Assembly (NCBI GenBank): GCA_002900555.1 | Contig: MUGD01000103.1 | Span: 1 to 6,862, forward strand | Source: Thermoplasmata archaeon M9B2D | GTDB taxonomy: Archaea > Thermoplasmatota > E2 > DHVEG-1 | DNA length: 6,862 nt | Reading direction: 5' to 3' | Shown: piece after piece, positions 1-6,400 of the stretch | How positions within the stretch are numbered: the stretch's first letter is position 1 | Layout of the letters: every line of letters starts with the position of its first letter | The notes under the pieces: model-generated | Told to the model about the DNA's origin: nothing | What the model saw: the letters and a program-made list of their open reading frames with translations, nothing else | The model's database searches: none | Translations under genes and position numbers: made by a program

Positions 1-1
1 C

Positions 2-184
2 ATGCCCACCGAATCATTGACAAAAAAAGAGGTTCAGGAAGAGCTATGGCGATGTTACAAAATGTTTTATGGGTCAGTGACAAAGAATATCTCTGGGATT
101 TTTTCAAAAAACAAGTTGAAACGGACCTTGTACCGCCATATGGCCGGACAGTTTGTCCTTGAGAAATTCAGGAGATTGATTTGA
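2..184 (+). CDS. C-terminal end of a probable B12-binding-domain radical SAM protein (5' end outside window)
   Basis: Only the last 60 codons are visible. The reading frame is open to the left edge, so the ATG at position 2 is probably internal Met rather than the start. The visible part is basic and aromatic, with the stretch MPTESLTKKEVQEEL followed by WRCYKMFYGS and then FSKNKLKRTLYRHMAG. From memory, this pattern (MPT plus a hydroxyl or charged residue, then an E-rich helix, then a CY-x-x-FY motif and a basic tail) is the usual C-terminus of archaeal cobalamin-binding radical SAM proteins of the BchE-like class. The cobalamin-binding domain and the CxxxCxxC iron-sulfur motif would lie upstream and cannot be seen, so substrate and reaction are unknown. 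The stop TGA at 182-184 overlaps the TTG start of the next gene, which indicates an operon. The assignment rests on a short tail and is moderately sure. Confidence 0.55.
   Translation: MPTESLTKKEVQEELWRCYKMFYGSVTKNISGIFSKNKLKRTLYRHMAGQFVLEKFRRLI
170..174 (+). promoter_or_regulatory. Shine-Dalgarno site deciding a TTG start
   Basis: AGGAG lies 6 bases upstream of the TTG at 181, inside the last codons of the upstream gene. The next in-frame ATG, at 202, would be 27 bases away from this site and has no comparable site of its own. This favours the rare TTG start, with a TTGA stop/start overlap and coupled translation. Confidence 0.6.
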
Positions 185-906
185 ACCAGACAAAACGCGT
201 CATGTTCTTTCTTGGTCTTTCTGCTCTCGGGGCAGTATTTCTAATCACTGTTATCTTTCAAGCACCAGAACTTCCTCCAGCGGTACCATCAGAAGAAAAG
301 ATAGTTGTTGCAGGTTTGTTTGTATTTCTATGCATACTTGGTGCTTTGCTTGCTCTCCGTCCTAATTGGTTAAAGACAAGATTTCTAACGGAAGATAAAA
401 ACAAAAAAAACAACATCAATGAAGGAAAACGAGGCTTTCGTGGACACCATCCAGATTGTTCCGTCTTTGATCATCACAGGATCATCTGGGGGAAAAAAAC
501 ATGGTGTGCAGGGTGCCTTGGGCTTCTGGGTGGTTGTATCATCTCACTAATCATTATGATATTTTACGTTCTTGCCCCATTGAAGCTTTCGATTCTGGGT
601 ACCCGTCTGTTGTTTTTTTTAGGGCTGCTTTTCATCATGATACAATACGCAGAAAACGTATTTCCCAGGAGGCATGCGGGTGTCCATGTGATACTGAATG
701 TACTGTCCATCCTTGGTTTTTTTCTTGTTACCATCAGCGTTCTGGAGCTCTCAGGTGACATCGTCTATGGGTTCTACGCAATACTTCTCTGTGGCCTTTG
801 GCTTGAAACAAGGATTCATCTCTCACAATGGCGCCATAGCCGCCTATGTCATCGCTGCTCTCAATCCTGTAAAGTCTACGCGACAGGAATTATTTTCGGG
901 AGATGA
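181..906 (+). CDS. Six-helix membrane protein with His/Cys clusters, DUF2085-like (tentative)
   Basis: A 241-residue integral membrane protein of unknown function. Helices are predicted at about 8-27, 40-59, 115-134, 143-161, 168-190 and 194-212. Between helices 2 and 3 is a Lys/Asn-rich linker (65-84), then a cluster HHPDC (89-93), a pair of His (98-99) and WCAGC (108-112), which runs directly into helix 3. After the last helix a second cluster reads CHRCSQSC (223-230). The H/C-rich segment followed by C-A-x-C-x-G-x-x-x-G at the head of a helix recalls the DUF2085 family of predicted membrane proteins, but I cannot confirm membership. The two clusters could together bind a metal such as zinc or iron, or form disulfides; this is inference. 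The start is the TTG at 181, supported by a well-placed AGGAG; ATG at 202 is the alternative and would still keep helix 1 largely intact. It overlaps the preceding radical SAM-like gene by 4 bases, and its last 17 bases overlap the convergent gene on the minus strand. Confidence 0.75.
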   Translation: MNQTKRVMFFLGLSALGAVFLITVIFQAPELPPAVPSEEKIVVAGLFVFLCILGALLALRPNWLKTRFLTEDKNKKNNINEGKRGFRGHHPDCSVFDHHRIIWGKKTWCAGCLGLLGGCIISLIIMIFYVLAPLKLSILGTRLLFFLGLLFIMIQYAENVFPRRHAGVHVILNVLSILGFFLVTISVLELSGDIVYGFYAILLCGLWLETRIHLSQWRHSRLCHRCSQSCKVYATGIIFGR

Positions 907-1231
907 CACGAAGCCCAAAGATGATAATGAAAATCGAAATCACCGCGGCAAAAATCCAGTTCCACTGTACGGTGTTGACCCACGAGAGCCATGTATAGGT
1001 CTCTGCCATCTGTTTTAACACCAGTTCAAACAGAATCGCAAGGCCGATAAGCACGATGATGACCCCCCAGAACATCGCCCATCCTTTGTTGTTTTTCCCC
1101 CCAGCGCACTCATCCTCACAGCGTTGTTCACGGTCTTTTCGGTAGTCATATCCTTTTAATGACGTCCCACAGTTTTTACAAAACGTTGCGTCTTCATCAT
1201 TTTCCTTTCCACATTTTGCGCAGTATACCAT
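890..1231 (-). CDS. Small zinc-ribbon protein with two membrane helices
   Basis: A 113-residue protein. An N-terminal zinc ribbon has Cys at 4, 7, 18 and 21 (CAKCG, ten-residue spacing, CKNCG), which is the compact form often seen at the start of archaeal and bacterial membrane proteins. A charged linker follows, with a further C-E-D-E-C pair (Cys 38 and 42). Helix 1 covers about 51-73, starting WAMFWGVIIVLIG and resembling the first helix of DUF5668/LiaI-LiaF-like segments. Helix 2 covers about 90-109 and ends in a short basic tail. The ribbon is probably cytosolic. Function is unknown; a sensing, scaffold or regulatory role at the membrane is a guess. The start ATG at 1231 is preceded by GAGGT six bases away and by a TATA box at 1280-1287, so it has its own promoter. 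It follows a gene of similar design in tandem, and its 3' end overlaps the convergent membrane protein gene by 17 bases. Confidence 0.8.
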   Translation of the reverse strand: MVYCAKCGKENDEDATFCKNCGTSLKGYDYRKDREQRCEDECAGGKNNKGWAMFWGVIIVLIGLAILFELVLKQMAETYTWLSWVNTVQWNWIFAAVISIFIIIFGLRVISRK

Positions 1232-1237
1232 ACCTCT

Positions 1238-1242
1238 ACCTC
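1238..1242 (-). promoter_or_regulatory. Shine-Dalgarno site of the 113-residue zinc-ribbon gene
   Basis: GAGGT on the minus strand lies 6 bases before the ATG at 1231. A second GAGGT copy touches the ATG (1232-1236) and is too close to act. The first copy fixes the start. Confidence 0.6.
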
Positions 1243-1279
1243 GTTCCTATCATGTGATTATGTGATAAATGATTCTCTC

Positions 1280-1287
1280 TATATAAA
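1280..1287 (-). promoter_or_regulatory. Archaeal TATA box (TTTATATA)
   Basis: Read on the minus strand, this is a perfect match to the archaeal box A consensus. It is preceded by an A-rich stretch that could serve as the BRE. It begins 6 bases after the stop codon of the 192-residue zinc-ribbon gene and about 50 bases before the next ATG. A transcription start is expected near 1255-1262, which would give a leader of about 25-30 bases. The leader region contains a repeated ATCACAT (within 1250-1266). Confidence 0.65.
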
Positions 1288-1293
1288 TTCTTT

Positions 1294-1872
1294 TTATGGT
1301 TTCTTTTTCTGTTCTTTTGACATGTTTAATGCAAGAAATACATACCCTAAAAGCAGGACAAAGACAAAAATACCAGGCAGTGCGTTTTCCATGCTTGTTG
1401 CCGCTGTCGCAAGGCCTTGGACCGCTAGCCGGTCGTGGAGGGCGTAGAGGATTTGTGCGACAATCCAGAGGAAAAGGATAAAGGCAATCGCATGGAACAG
1501 CGGTGAAAACACCTTGAATTTCTCAGACCGTCGGGCGAAATAGGAGGTGTAATTTGAAAGAAGCGTTACGCAGAAGAGAGGTAGGAGATATTGCAGAAGT
1601 ACTGAGGTTATGTCATCCATTTCAAGGATGTCGGTCCCAGAAATTCTTACAATTTCTATGACCAGACGAACGATGATAAGGAACAGGAGGCTTGCAAGCA
1701 GTGGTCCTAGGATGCCAAACCGACGGTCATACCAGTTCTCCAGAGACTTGCCTGCTTGGTCAAACCGATGTGTCGGAGGCGATGCTGCTTTAGTTTTCAA
1801 AGGCGAACCGCACCGTGTACAAAAAACAGCGTCATCGATCAGATTCTTACCACAGTTCGGACAATTTACCAT
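1294..1872 (-). CDS. Zinc-ribbon protein with about four membrane helices
   Basis: A 192-residue protein. The N-terminal zinc ribbon has Cys at 4, 7, 18 and 21 (CPNCG, ten-residue spacing, CTRCG), the same spacing as in the smaller gene downstream. A Pro/Lys linker leads to an amphipathic stretch (about 42-51), then helices at about 52-76, 88-107, 122-145 and 164-183, and a Lys-rich tail (SKEQKKKP). No catalytic motif is visible. The ribbon and the basic tail are both likely cytosolic, consistent with an even number of helices. Function is unknown. I chose the ATG at 1872 because it places the first Cys at residue 4 and has GGGAG eight bases upstream. The frame is open 26 codons further, to 1950, but that extension would run over the TATA box and has no ribosome-binding site. 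The gene follows scpB by 93 bases and has its own promoter, so linkage to condensin is by position only. Confidence 0.8.
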   Translation of the reverse strand: MVNCPNCGKNLIDDAVFCTRCGSPLKTKAASPPTHRFDQAGKSLENWYDRRFGILGPLLASLLFLIIVRLVIEIVRISGTDILEMDDITSVLLQYLLPLFCVTLLSNYTSYFARRSEKFKVFSPLFHAIAFILFLWIVAQILYALHDRLAVQGLATAATSMENALPGIFVFVLLLGYVFLALNMSKEQKKKP

Positions 1873-1880
1873 ACGTTTTA

Positions 1881-1885
1881 CTCCC
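1881..1885 (-). promoter_or_regulatory. Shine-Dalgarno site of the 192-residue zinc-ribbon gene
   Basis: GGGAG on the minus strand lies 8 bases before the ATG at 1872. It decides this start over the longer in-frame ATG at 1950. Confidence 0.5.
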
Positions 1886-1910
1886 AAATTACAAGAGAAT
1901 ATCACCAATA

Positions 1911-1918
1911 TATTTAAA
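1911..1918 (-). promoter_or_regulatory. Archaeal TATA box (TTTAAATA)
   Basis: Read on the minus strand this gives TTTAAATATA, close to the archaeal box A consensus, about 40 bases before the ATG at 1872. The expected transcription start is near 1885-1892, just upstream of the GGGAG site, giving a short leader. No clear BRE is visible. The box overlaps a run of six T (1916-1921) that could also end the scpB transcript. Confidence 0.55.
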
Positions 1919-1951
1919 AAATTACTCCTTGGTGGTTGATGAAGCTTCAAC
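1916..1951 (-). terminator. Possible scpB transcription terminator
   Basis: Downstream of the scpB stop, the minus strand shows an inverted repeat GTTGA/TCAAC (1947-1951 and 1935-1939, 7-base loop) that can alternatively be drawn as the perfect palindrome TGAAGCTTCA (1940-1949). A T6 run follows at 1916-1921. Archaeal RNA polymerase stops at T-runs, so this is plausible, but the stem is weak and the T-run is 13 bases away from it. Confidence 0.3.
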
Positions 1952-1965
1952 AGGAGAAGAACGGT

Positions 1966-2583
1966 TTATGGTTCGTTTTTCATTTGAGATTCCGACGGTG
2001 AGTCGTCATCGCTTTCTTCAGGCGTGTTTTCTTCTGCTTCTACTGGTTCACTATGCTGTTCCTGTACCACATGGCCGATGACCTTTTTAGCCAGAAACTC
2101 CCGGATCTCCTCAGGTTTTGTCGAATCAATGCCAAAATACTCCGGGAAGAGCCGTGTTGTCGTAAGCATCTCCGTCGCACCATGAGGCTCTGAATGGATA
2201 AGATGCAGGCTTACCAGCTGATCGACATCCGCGTAGATCCGCTCTCCGATCATATGGCGCAGGTTGGATTGTTTTACCGGTTGATGGAATGCGATAAGGG
2301 CCAGGGTCTTTAACAAATCGGTTTTTATCTCTGGCTTTGCCACCATCATTGATTTATCGGTGAATGTTTTTTTCACCTGCATGATGAACTTGTTCCCGGC
2401 TTTAACGATCTCAAGGGAGGTTGCGTTTTTCCGGTCGATGTTATACGACTGCATGAGATGTTCGATTGCTTCGTTGACATGCTTAGGAGACAATCCCGTC
2501 GTCTCTTGGATTTCCTCGACACTGAGTGGTTTTCCTGCTGAGAACAACAACGACTCAACCAAGCGGTCTTCTTTAATACTCAT
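1966..2583 (-). CDS. scpB: ScpB, kleisin-associated winged-helix subunit of SMC condensin
   Basis: A 205-residue protein, close to the usual ScpB size. It has two winged-helix domains. The first covers about 5-75 (RLVESLLFSAGKPLSVEEI). The second covers about 85-150 and carries the family hallmark LALIAFHQPVKQSNLR (94-109), then the LTTTRLFPEYFGI pattern (140-152). ScpB dimers bind the central part of ScpA and modulate the SMC ATPase cycle in chromosome organisation and segregation. The C-terminal 33 residues are a disordered acidic tail rich in Glu, Asp, Ser and Pro (about 173-205), beyond the folded core. The start ATG at 2583 has AAGGGAG seven bases upstream, overlapping the scpA stop codon; the genes are separated by 13 bases, so translation is probably coupled. 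It is the last gene of the smc-scpA-scpB set. Confidence 0.93.
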   Translation of the reverse strand: MSIKEDRLVESLLFSAGKPLSVEEIQETTGLSPKHVNEAIEHLMQSYNIDRKNATSLEIVKAGNKFIMQVKKTFTDKSMMVAKPEIKTDLLKTLALIAFHQPVKQSNLRHMIGERIYADVDQLVSLHLIHSEPHGATEMLTTTRLFPEYFGIDSTKPEEIREFLAKKVIGHVVQEQHSEPVEAEENTPEESDDDSPSESQMKNEP

Positions 2584-2590
2584 AGCTGTA

Positions 2591-2597
2591 CTCCCTT
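2591..2597 (-). promoter_or_regulatory. Shine-Dalgarno site of scpB
   Basis: AAGGGAG on the minus strand lies 7 bases before the scpB ATG. Its first base is the last base of the scpA stop codon TGA. The ATG overlapping that stop (2598-2600) opens a frame that ends after six codons and is not a usable start. Confidence 0.6.
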
Positions 2598-3463
2598 CAT
2601 GTATACCCTATTGTTTTAATAAAAATTTCTCCATACGGGAATCTCCGCTGGTGCACCGTAATCTTCTTCTCATAGGCAAGGAACAAAATCGAGACAAACG
2701 TCTTGATGCGTTCCTCGGGACTGTTAACCGGACAGATGTCCGAGAAATTCAACGACCCTTTGGGGAACTGGCAGATCCGTTCCCAGACCGTTGCCACATC
2801 TTCCTCCAGATGGTCTTCATGGGCGGAACCCCGCATTGCTTTATGCGCCTTCTGCCGAAGCAATACCCGCTCCTCCTTTCGCAGTTGATCAAGGAGCTGG
2901 TACTGTTCTGATTCTTTGCGCACCTCATCAAATGCGCTGAGAAGCTCAATAAGGGTCACCTTGCGGGTTGACTCACGACGCAATGGCTCTTCAAGTGGTG
3001 ACTGCGGCATGGTCATGACAAGGTTCGTATATGAATACTCGTCATCATTGGTAAGCCAGGGGACCGTTGGGATATCCTCCCATCCAAAACCCTGGTCCTG
3101 TTCCTGTTCTTTTGTCTCCATGCTGACGACAAGATGATCACTTTGCATCCGGAGGACCTTCCAGGCCATGTAGATGATCTTCCCTGCGGTCAGAAGATCA
3201 AGTCTCTCCTTCTTCGCTCGTTTCAGGTACATGGTGGAGAACCCGACAAGGTCGATGTCCCATGGGTTCATATGATTGTTCAGTACCAGGTCAAACGCAA
3301 GGTACACGGATCGGTCAAATGGGTTCTCAATGGAGGCAGACTCACCAGTGGCTGCTGCTTTTGCCATCTCAAGGTACTGGTTTATCCGGCTCATGTCATT
3401 GTTTTCATCGATTAAGGCTTTATGAAACAACAAATGGTTGATGACGTCATTATCCAGCTCCAT
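2597..3463 (-). CDS. scpA: ScpA, kleisin subunit of SMC condensin
   Basis: A 288-residue kleisin that links the two SMC heads and recruits ScpB. The N-terminal helical part contains LLFHKALIDENNDMSRINQY (11-30), followed by the ScpA hallmark MNPWDIDLVGFSTMYL (65-80) and DLLTAGKIIYMAWKVLRMQS (89-108), which form the SMC-neck-binding region. A variable, acidic and Gln-rich linker spans about 112-165. After a charged helix (170-210) comes the C-terminal winged helix that contacts the SMC cap, with FVSILFLAYEKKITVHQRRF (256-275). The frame is open 24 codons further upstream to an ATG at 3535, but I chose 3463: a near-perfect AGGAGGTG lies seven bases before it, and family similarity starts here. 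This gives a 14-base overlap with the end of smc, which argues for coupled translation. Length is normal for an archaeal ScpA. Confidence 0.93.
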   Translation of the reverse strand: MELDNDVINHLLFHKALIDENNDMSRINQYLEMAKAAATGESASIENPFDRSVYLAFDLVLNNHMNPWDIDLVGFSTMYLKRAKKERLDLLTAGKIIYMAWKVLRMQSDHLVVSMETKEQEQDQGFGWEDIPTVPWLTNDDEYSYTNLVMTMPQSPLEEPLRRESTRKVTLIELLSAFDEVRKESEQYQLLDQLRKEERVLLRQKAHKAMRGSAHEDHLEEDVATVWERICQFPKGSLNFSDICPVNSPEERIKTFVSILFLAYEKKITVHQRRFPYGEIFIKTIGYT

Positions 3464-6400
3464 GCGGGAGCACCTCCTGAACACTGCTGTGTATTTCCCC
3501 TTTAGGTCCGACCGAGTCGGGGTCGATGTTCCCAATCATCTCAGAGATGCCGGAATCATGCATCGTGACCCCGTAGAGATAGTTGGCCTCTTTTAGCGCG
3601 ATCTTCCGTAAGGACACGCTGATGAACTGGGAATGTTCCGCCCGGTTTTTTATCATGCGTGATACAATCTCGGCGTTAACCCCATCAAGGAACATGTCGA
3701 TCTCGTCAAGCACGTAGAACGGGCTTGGGTCATACTGTTGAATCGAAAAGATAAATGCAAGGGACGCGATGCTTTTCTCACCACCAGAGAGGGCAGCGAG
3801 CCGTAAGACTTTTTTTCCCTGTGGTCGTGCTTTGATCGTCAGACCACCATCAAAGACGTTTTGCTCGTTTTCAAGTAACAACTCTGCTTCCCCACCTTCA
3901 GACAACTGCCCGTAGATCTCCCGAAAGTTCTTGTTAATCTCATCGTAGATCTCAAAGAACCTTTCTTTTTTCTTACTGGTAATCTCCCCGACAAGTTTCA
4001 CGAGATTCTTCTTCTGATTGTTGAGATGGTCGACATCCTCATCGAACTTCTTCTTCCGCTCCATCTGATGTTCATATTCCTCTAAAGCACGCATGTTGAC
4101 GGGTTCAAGCTGCTGCATGGTCTGTTCAATGGAAAGGATCGTCTCCTTCAGAGACTCCAGGGCAGGTAATTTCGTGGTTTTTATCTCGACACGATACAAC
4201 GCGATCTCCTGATCAAGCTCCTTCAGAGAGTCCTCAAGGGTAGGCAGTCGGTATTTCGCCCGGGTAATCAGGTCAATGTAGGATTCGGTTTTTGTGGAAA
4301 GAGTCTCTAGCTCGTTTTCAATTCCTATAGTTTTCTTGTACAGTCGGTCCCGTTCTACGGCCAGTTCTCTTGTCTTTCCGCTCATTGTCTCCTCGACGGT
4401 CATCAGGGTCTTAAGTTCATCTTGGCCTTGTGTGCGCTGCGCTTTCAGCTCCTGGATAGTCTGCTTTAAAGACTGCACCTCGGTATCAATGTCGGTGATT
4501 TTCTCAGAAAGTTCGGTCTTCCGTTCGGTAAGTAACTCTATTTTCGTTTGAAGGGTCTGTTGTTCGCTGTGGAGCCGAAGCATGTTCTCCTGTAGCTCGG
4601 AGACGGTTTTTTCAAGGCCGCGAACAGCCTGAGCTACTTCTTTTTTTGTACTTTTGAGTAGATGCTTTCCTTTTTCTTCCTTTAATGCATCAAGCTCGGT
4701 GAGTCGTTGTTCGCATTCAGTAAGAGACGAAAGGACCGTCGTGCATTCGGCCTCGATTGTCTGTTTTTCTGTAAGTTTTGTTTCAAGGTCTTTGCTGAGG
4801 AGGTCAAGTTTTCCGCTGTACTCTTTCTTTCGGAGTTCCAGGGTCTTTGTCTGGGTCCCGGTATCAGTCTCCCCTTTCAGTGACCGGAACGCGTTTTCTA
4901 GTTCCCCGATGTCTTTTTTCAACTGAGCAAGTTCCTCTGATAACTGATCCTGGCTTTGTATCGCCGCCTGTAACTTGCGGGTGACCTCGTCAAGCAAGCG
5001 TTGGTCTGCACTTCCAAAGCTCAGTCGCTCGCTTGGTGTGCTGCCACCGACCATCGCACCGCTGGCTTCAATAAGATTGCCTTTGAGGTCCACAAGTCGG
5101 ACGCCGCCCATCAGTCGTCGTGCATCGGTAAGGGTGTTGACGATCACCGTGTCACCAAACACATACCAGAACGCACCGCGGTACTCCGAGTCAAATCGTA
5201 TCAGGTCAATCGCATATCCAAGGGAGCTTTCATCTCGGATTGTCATCAGGGACTGCGCGCGTGGTTTACCGACAATCATCTTGTTTATCGGAAGGAACGT
5301 CGCTCGTCCGAGTTTTTTCTTCTGCAGATACCCTATCGCTTCCGCGGCAGCGGCATCGTCTTCTACAACCACCGCCTGCATCCGGGGACCAGCAGCTATC
5401 TCCAACGGTAGCATGTATTTTTCATCGACCCGTGCAAGCTCCGCAATCGTGCCGCGAATGCCTTTCAGTTCACCAGAATTTCGTGCGGCAAGAAGTGATT
5501 CCACCGCGGAGTTGTACTTTGCACCAACGGTTTGTGCGGCTTCCCGCTCCGCCTGTAGCTTTGCCTGTTCTCGCTGCAGCCGAAGAACCGCTTTTTCAAG
5601 ATCCGCAAGCTGCTCGGTGATCTCTGATTCCCGTTTCTTTTTCTCAAAAAGCTGCTTTTCTGATTCTTTTGCTTTCTTTCCGATCTCATGCTTTCCTTTC
5701 TGCAGCTCCCCCGCCTGCCAGTCGATGTCTTTTAGCTCGAACTCATAGGTGGATTTGGTTTCCTGCAACTCTGCGATCTGCAGGTCTATTGCATCGAGTT
5801 TTTCTTTCAGTCTATCCCGGGTCAGCTCATATTCATGTTTCTGGGTCTGTTTCTTGTCGTACTCCTCCCGCATCTTGACAAGCTCCCGGGTGATGTCCAT
5901 GGAGGTGTCATCTGATTGTGCGATTTCTTCCCGTAAGGCCCCTAGCTCCTGTTCTTTTGTTGTAAGGGTGGTCTGGACTTCTTCGATCTGTTGGCCTAGC
6001 TTGTCTTTCTGTGTGGTGTATTCGTCAAGTTCTTTTGTGATGCCTTGAAGGGATTCCTCTAATGTCTCTTTTTCTTTTTTCTTCTCAGCTACCTCACCGT
6101 TTGAGTAGTTGATCCGTTCATCAATCTTGATAGTCTCAGAGCGGAGCACGTCGATTTTTTCTTTGATGCCGTGTGCCTCATCCCCACCGGCATCACCGAT
6201 TTTCTTTTCAACCTCATTTAATTTCTTTTGGAGGTCCATGTACTGGGTTTGTAACGTCTCTTTTTGTTCTTCGAATTTCTTTTGCTCGGTCTCATAGGAT
6301 TCGATTTGTTTGGTGACCTCAAGGATTTGGGATTCGATTTCCTGTTTTTTCTTCGTAGCAATCATCGCTTTTGTCTCATAGAGTTTATCTTTGAGCTCCT

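Noticed and set aside
2..4. ATG as the start of the first gene.
   Set aside because: It falls in the MPT motif typical of the middle of a C-terminal tail, has no visible upstream ribosome site, and the frame is open to the left edge.
615..622. T-run as a plus-strand terminator.
   Set aside because: It lies inside the coding region of the six-helix membrane protein, in codons for Phe and Leu of a helix.
698..1018. Plus-strand open frame of 106 codons across the convergent gene ends.
   Set aside because: It overlaps the membrane protein in another frame and the zinc-ribbon gene in antisense; no ribosome site or domain.
1873..1950. 26-codon N-terminal extension of the 192-residue zinc-ribbon gene.
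   Set aside because: It would cover the TATA box and lacks a ribosome site; related ribbons begin at the Met two residues before the first zinc-ribbon Cys.
2360..2911. Plus-strand open frame of 183 codons opposite the scpA/scpB junction.
   Set aside because: It spans two well-supported conserved genes on the other strand and has no family signature.
3464..3535. 24-codon N-terminal extension of scpA.
   Set aside because: It would lie wholly within smc, the extension matches nothing in the family, and the strong Shine-Dalgarno site points to the ATG at 3463.
4975..5748. Long plus-strand open frame (257 codons), rich in Ser and Arg, opposite smc.
   Set aside because: It is antisense to the conserved hinge and adjacent coiled coil of SMC, its composition is the usual Ser/Arg-rich shadow, and it has no recognisable domain.
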